Positions 62,608 to 64,000 of a stretch of 64,000 bases of DNA are shown piece after piece (positions within the stretch are counted from its first letter, which is position 1; each line of letters starts with the position of its first letter). Below the pieces are notes generated by a model. It saw only the letters and a program-made list of their open reading frames with translations. It made no database searches and was not told where the DNA came from. Source of the stretch: Acidimicrobiia bacterium (GTDB lineage: Bacteria > Actinomycetota > Acidimicrobiia > Spongiisociales > ZC4RG35); the NCBI GenBank assembly GCA_026002975.1, contig BPGJ01000011.1, positions 23,813-87,812 on the forward strand. The letters run 5' to 3'. Position numbers and translations under genes: made by a program.

Positions 62608-63033
62608 TCAGGGGCGTTCGATCTGGTCGAGGAGGTCGATTAGCTGTCGGGGGGTTAAAACGGGTGGGACGGGATCTTCGAGGTCGACGAGGTCGGCGTC
62701 ACCGGAGACGAGCACATTGGCACGTACGGTGCGGGCCAGAGTCACGAGGTAGTCGTCGTCGGGATCCGGCGTGTGCCCGACCTCGGCTGGCGGGTCGTCC
62801 ACGACGATGGCGTGGGTTCGAAGCAGCTCGATGTAGGCGTCCGCTTCTTCCGCGGTCACCCATCGCGCCAACGCCGGGCGATGCAGCACCTCATCCAACT
62901 CGTCCAGCAGGAACGGGGACACGATGATGTCGATCTGGCCAGCGAGCCAACAACGCACCAGCTCCGCCGGCGCACCCCGACCCGACAGGCGCGCCGACAC
63001 CAACACCCCGGGATCGACCACGACCCGTAGCAC
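62608..63033 (-). CDS. PIN-domain toxin (putative toxin component, PIN_3/VapC-like)
   Basis: The protein has 141 residues. VVVDPGVLVSARLSGRGAPAELV has the first acidic residue (Asp7), FLLDELDEVLHRP the second, and TPDPDDDYLVTLA with SGDADLVDL the third and fourth, so the metal-dependent RNase site is complete. GTG start four bases after the antitoxin stop. It is predicted to cleave RNA when the RHH partner is lost. Confidence 0.82.
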   Translation of the reverse strand: MLRVVVDPGVLVSARLSGRGAPAELVRCWLAGQIDIIVSPFLLDELDEVLHRPALARWVTAEEADAYIELLRTHAIVVDDPPAEVGHTPDPDDDYLVTLARTVRANVLVSGDADLVDLEDPVPPVLTPRQLIDLLDQIERP

Positions 63034-63036
63034 CGA

Positions 63037-63282
63037 TCAGGAACGCTTCCGGCGCCGCTCGGCGCGGGCGGCGTCGAGCTCCCGGTAGGCGATACGATCG
63101 GCCTCTTCCGGGGAGAGGTCCTGGTTTCGCTCCCACACCGGCTGCAGCACGTCAAGGCCCAGGTACTGGCGCAGCGCGGTCTCGATGACCTCGGACTCGC
63201 GGACGTCCTTGCGGGCCGCATAGACCTTGGCGGCCCGCAGCACGTCCTCATCCACATAGACGGTCGTCTTCCTCTTCACCAT
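63037..63282 (-). CDS. Ribbon-helix-helix antitoxin
   Basis: The protein has 81 residues. MVKRKTTVYVDEDVLRAAKVYAARKDVRESEVIETAL is a ribbon-helix-helix DNA-binding domain; the charged tail (RIAYRELDAARAERRRKRS) would bind the toxin. TATGAT lies six bases before the ATG (leaderless). It forms a type II toxin-antitoxin pair with the PIN protein and is expected to repress its own promoter. Confidence 0.82.
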   Translation of the reverse strand: MVKRKTTVYVDEDVLRAAKVYAARKDVRESEVIETALRQYLGLDVLQPVWERNQDLSPEEADRIAYRELDAARAERRRKRS

Positions 63283-63406
63283 TGCGCCATCATAATGGAA
63301 AGACGTAAACCCGTCTGCCTCTGTGGTTAACCACCTGTCCGCTCCGGGTCACGGCGGCGCGGCTTGCACCGGCCGGCCCAAACCCACCCACCAACCCCAA
63401 AACGTG

Positions 63407-63438
63407 AAAAAAGAGGCGCCCACAAACGTGAACGCCTC
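63407..63438 (-). terminator. Rho-independent terminator after ISL3 transposase
   Basis: GAGGCG pairs with CGCCTC across a 14-nt loop, and on the minus strand the stem is followed by TTTTTT, the most classical terminator in the window. It lies about 115 nt after the transposase stop; the sequence between holds the probable IS end and no gene that I can support. Confidence 0.7.
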
Positions 63439-63554
63439 TTCGTCGTCGTAGTAGTTGGTGAGGGTTTCACAAAACGAGCCTGACCAGGCGGTTTGTAAGG
63501 GCCAGCTCAACGCCAGTTCCAAGTCGTAGGGTTTACAGGTTCCAGTTATCGGCG

Positions 63555-64000
63555 CTACGCGATGAACCGTGGTTGGCGGCCTCGTATTCTGCGGACAGGT
63601 TGAGTATGCCATTTGATGCCGTGACGTCCGATCATCCGTCGGCGATAGTTATCGAGGTTGCGGAATCCGTGGGCTTGGCGACGGACCTTCTCGATCAGCA
63701 TGTGCATGTTCTCGACTCTGCCGTTGGAGGCTCGACCGGTTCGGTGGTAGTTGAAGATCAGCTCTGACCAGCGACTGACTGTGGTGGCGAGGCGGGTGAG
63801 TTCTGCGATGTCGGCGTCGGCGCAGAACATGTAGAAGGCGATCATGCGTCGACGGGCATGAGCCTCGTCGATCGCGGAGAACACATCCCGAAGGAGTTCT
63901 TTGGCGACGAAGGCGGCTCCGACTTCCCCGTCGGGGTCGCCGACTGCCAGCAACGAACACATCCATTCGAACCGGTCGATGGTGAGCCGTTCGTATCCGG
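63555..64000 (-). mobile_element. ISL3-family transposase, C-terminal part, cut by window edge
   Basis: The stretch LLAVGDPDGEVGAAFVAKELLRD with AYHRTGRASNGRVEN-like NYHRTGRASNGRVENMHMLI and HGFRNLDNYRRRMIGRHGIKW is the DDE-transposase C-terminus of ISL3 elements, with the catalytic Glu region at RVEN. It ends RRIRGRQPRFIA and stop. Upstream, near 63962, the natural reading (GYERLTIDRFE) is in another frame, so an indel separates it from the N-terminal part beyond the window. Terminal repeats were not resolved. Confidence 0.8.

Noticed and set aside
63349-63612. 87-residue minus-strand ORF
   Set aside because: It spans a classical terminator and overlaps the transposase 3' end; composition is not protein-like.
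1-64000. CRISPR array, tRNA or rRNA genes
   Set aside because: No regularly spaced direct repeats and no tRNA or rRNA signature were noticed by eye; a tRNAscan or covariance search would be needed to be certain.

Overview
The window is a 64 kb stretch of very GC-rich, gene-dense bacterial chromosome. Three things suggest an actinobacterium, most likely of the Acidimicrobiia type. Lipoproteins carry a Cys lipobox followed by Thr-rich (TTTT) linkers. Many genes look leaderless, with a TAnnnT box 6-9 nt before an ATG or GTG. The regulatory and enzyme families (MtrAB/LpqB-like, F420/LLM oxidoreductases, DUF222-HNH, ECF42) fit the same group. This placement is inference from gene content only. No rRNA, tRNA or CRISPR array was seen.

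Layout. 0-11 kb: a partial cupin gene and an aromatic-ring FAD hydroxylase, an ECF-type vitamin/metal uptake system (S, fused double ATPase, T), a frameshifted alpha/beta hydrolase, and a tripartite tricarboxylate transporter (TctC-A-B) joined to a molybdenum hydroxylase large subunit. 11-22 kb: an LLM oxidoreductase, two MFS exporters, an LVIVD-repeat protein, a NitT/TauT-type ABC importer, a Gfo/Idh/MocA dehydrogenase and a DMT exporter. Several of these promoters share a CAAWCGATTG palindrome. 22-27 kb: an MtrA-MtrB-LpqB-like signalling operon, a purine permease and small membrane proteins. 27-33 kb: an LLM monooxygenase, a GH1 glycosidase and a molybdate operon (XRE-PBP regulator, ModA, ModB, ModC) that could feed the molybdoenzyme upstream. 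33-40 kb: assorted single enzymes, several with frameshifts.

40-44 kb is a compact partner-switching stress module. It holds a sigma factor carrying its own N-terminal anti-sigma-like ATPase domain, a separate RsbW-like ATPase, a STAS antagonist, a membrane SpoIIE phosphatase and a GlsB-type stress protein. Three promoters of the form GTTTnn-N14-GGGnAn precede the sigma gene, the ATPase gene and glsB, which predicts autoregulation. 45-47 kb is a sulfur-type control region. On the minus strand a TTGACT-N17-TCTACT promoter is followed by a SAM-I-clan riboswitch, a short Cys-Cys leader peptide with mutually exclusive hairpins, and then an OsmC protein and a flavin monooxygenase.

47-56 kb has ordinary genes: DUF389, a zinc metallopeptidase, a DUF222-HNH protein, a cupredoxin/beta-helix lipoprotein, DUF488 and Fic. 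56-64 kb is decayed and mobile: a truncated adenylate-cyclase regulator abutting an IS110 remnant, a truncated AAA regulator, a YCII-ECF42 pair with a scrambled duplicate of its 3' end, ISL3 fragments and a PIN/RHH toxin-antitoxin pair.

Many otherwise intact genes are split by single-base indels, commonly an extra G or C in a short run. I read most of these as sequence or assembly errors rather than pseudogenes. For those genes I give the whole reconstructed extent.
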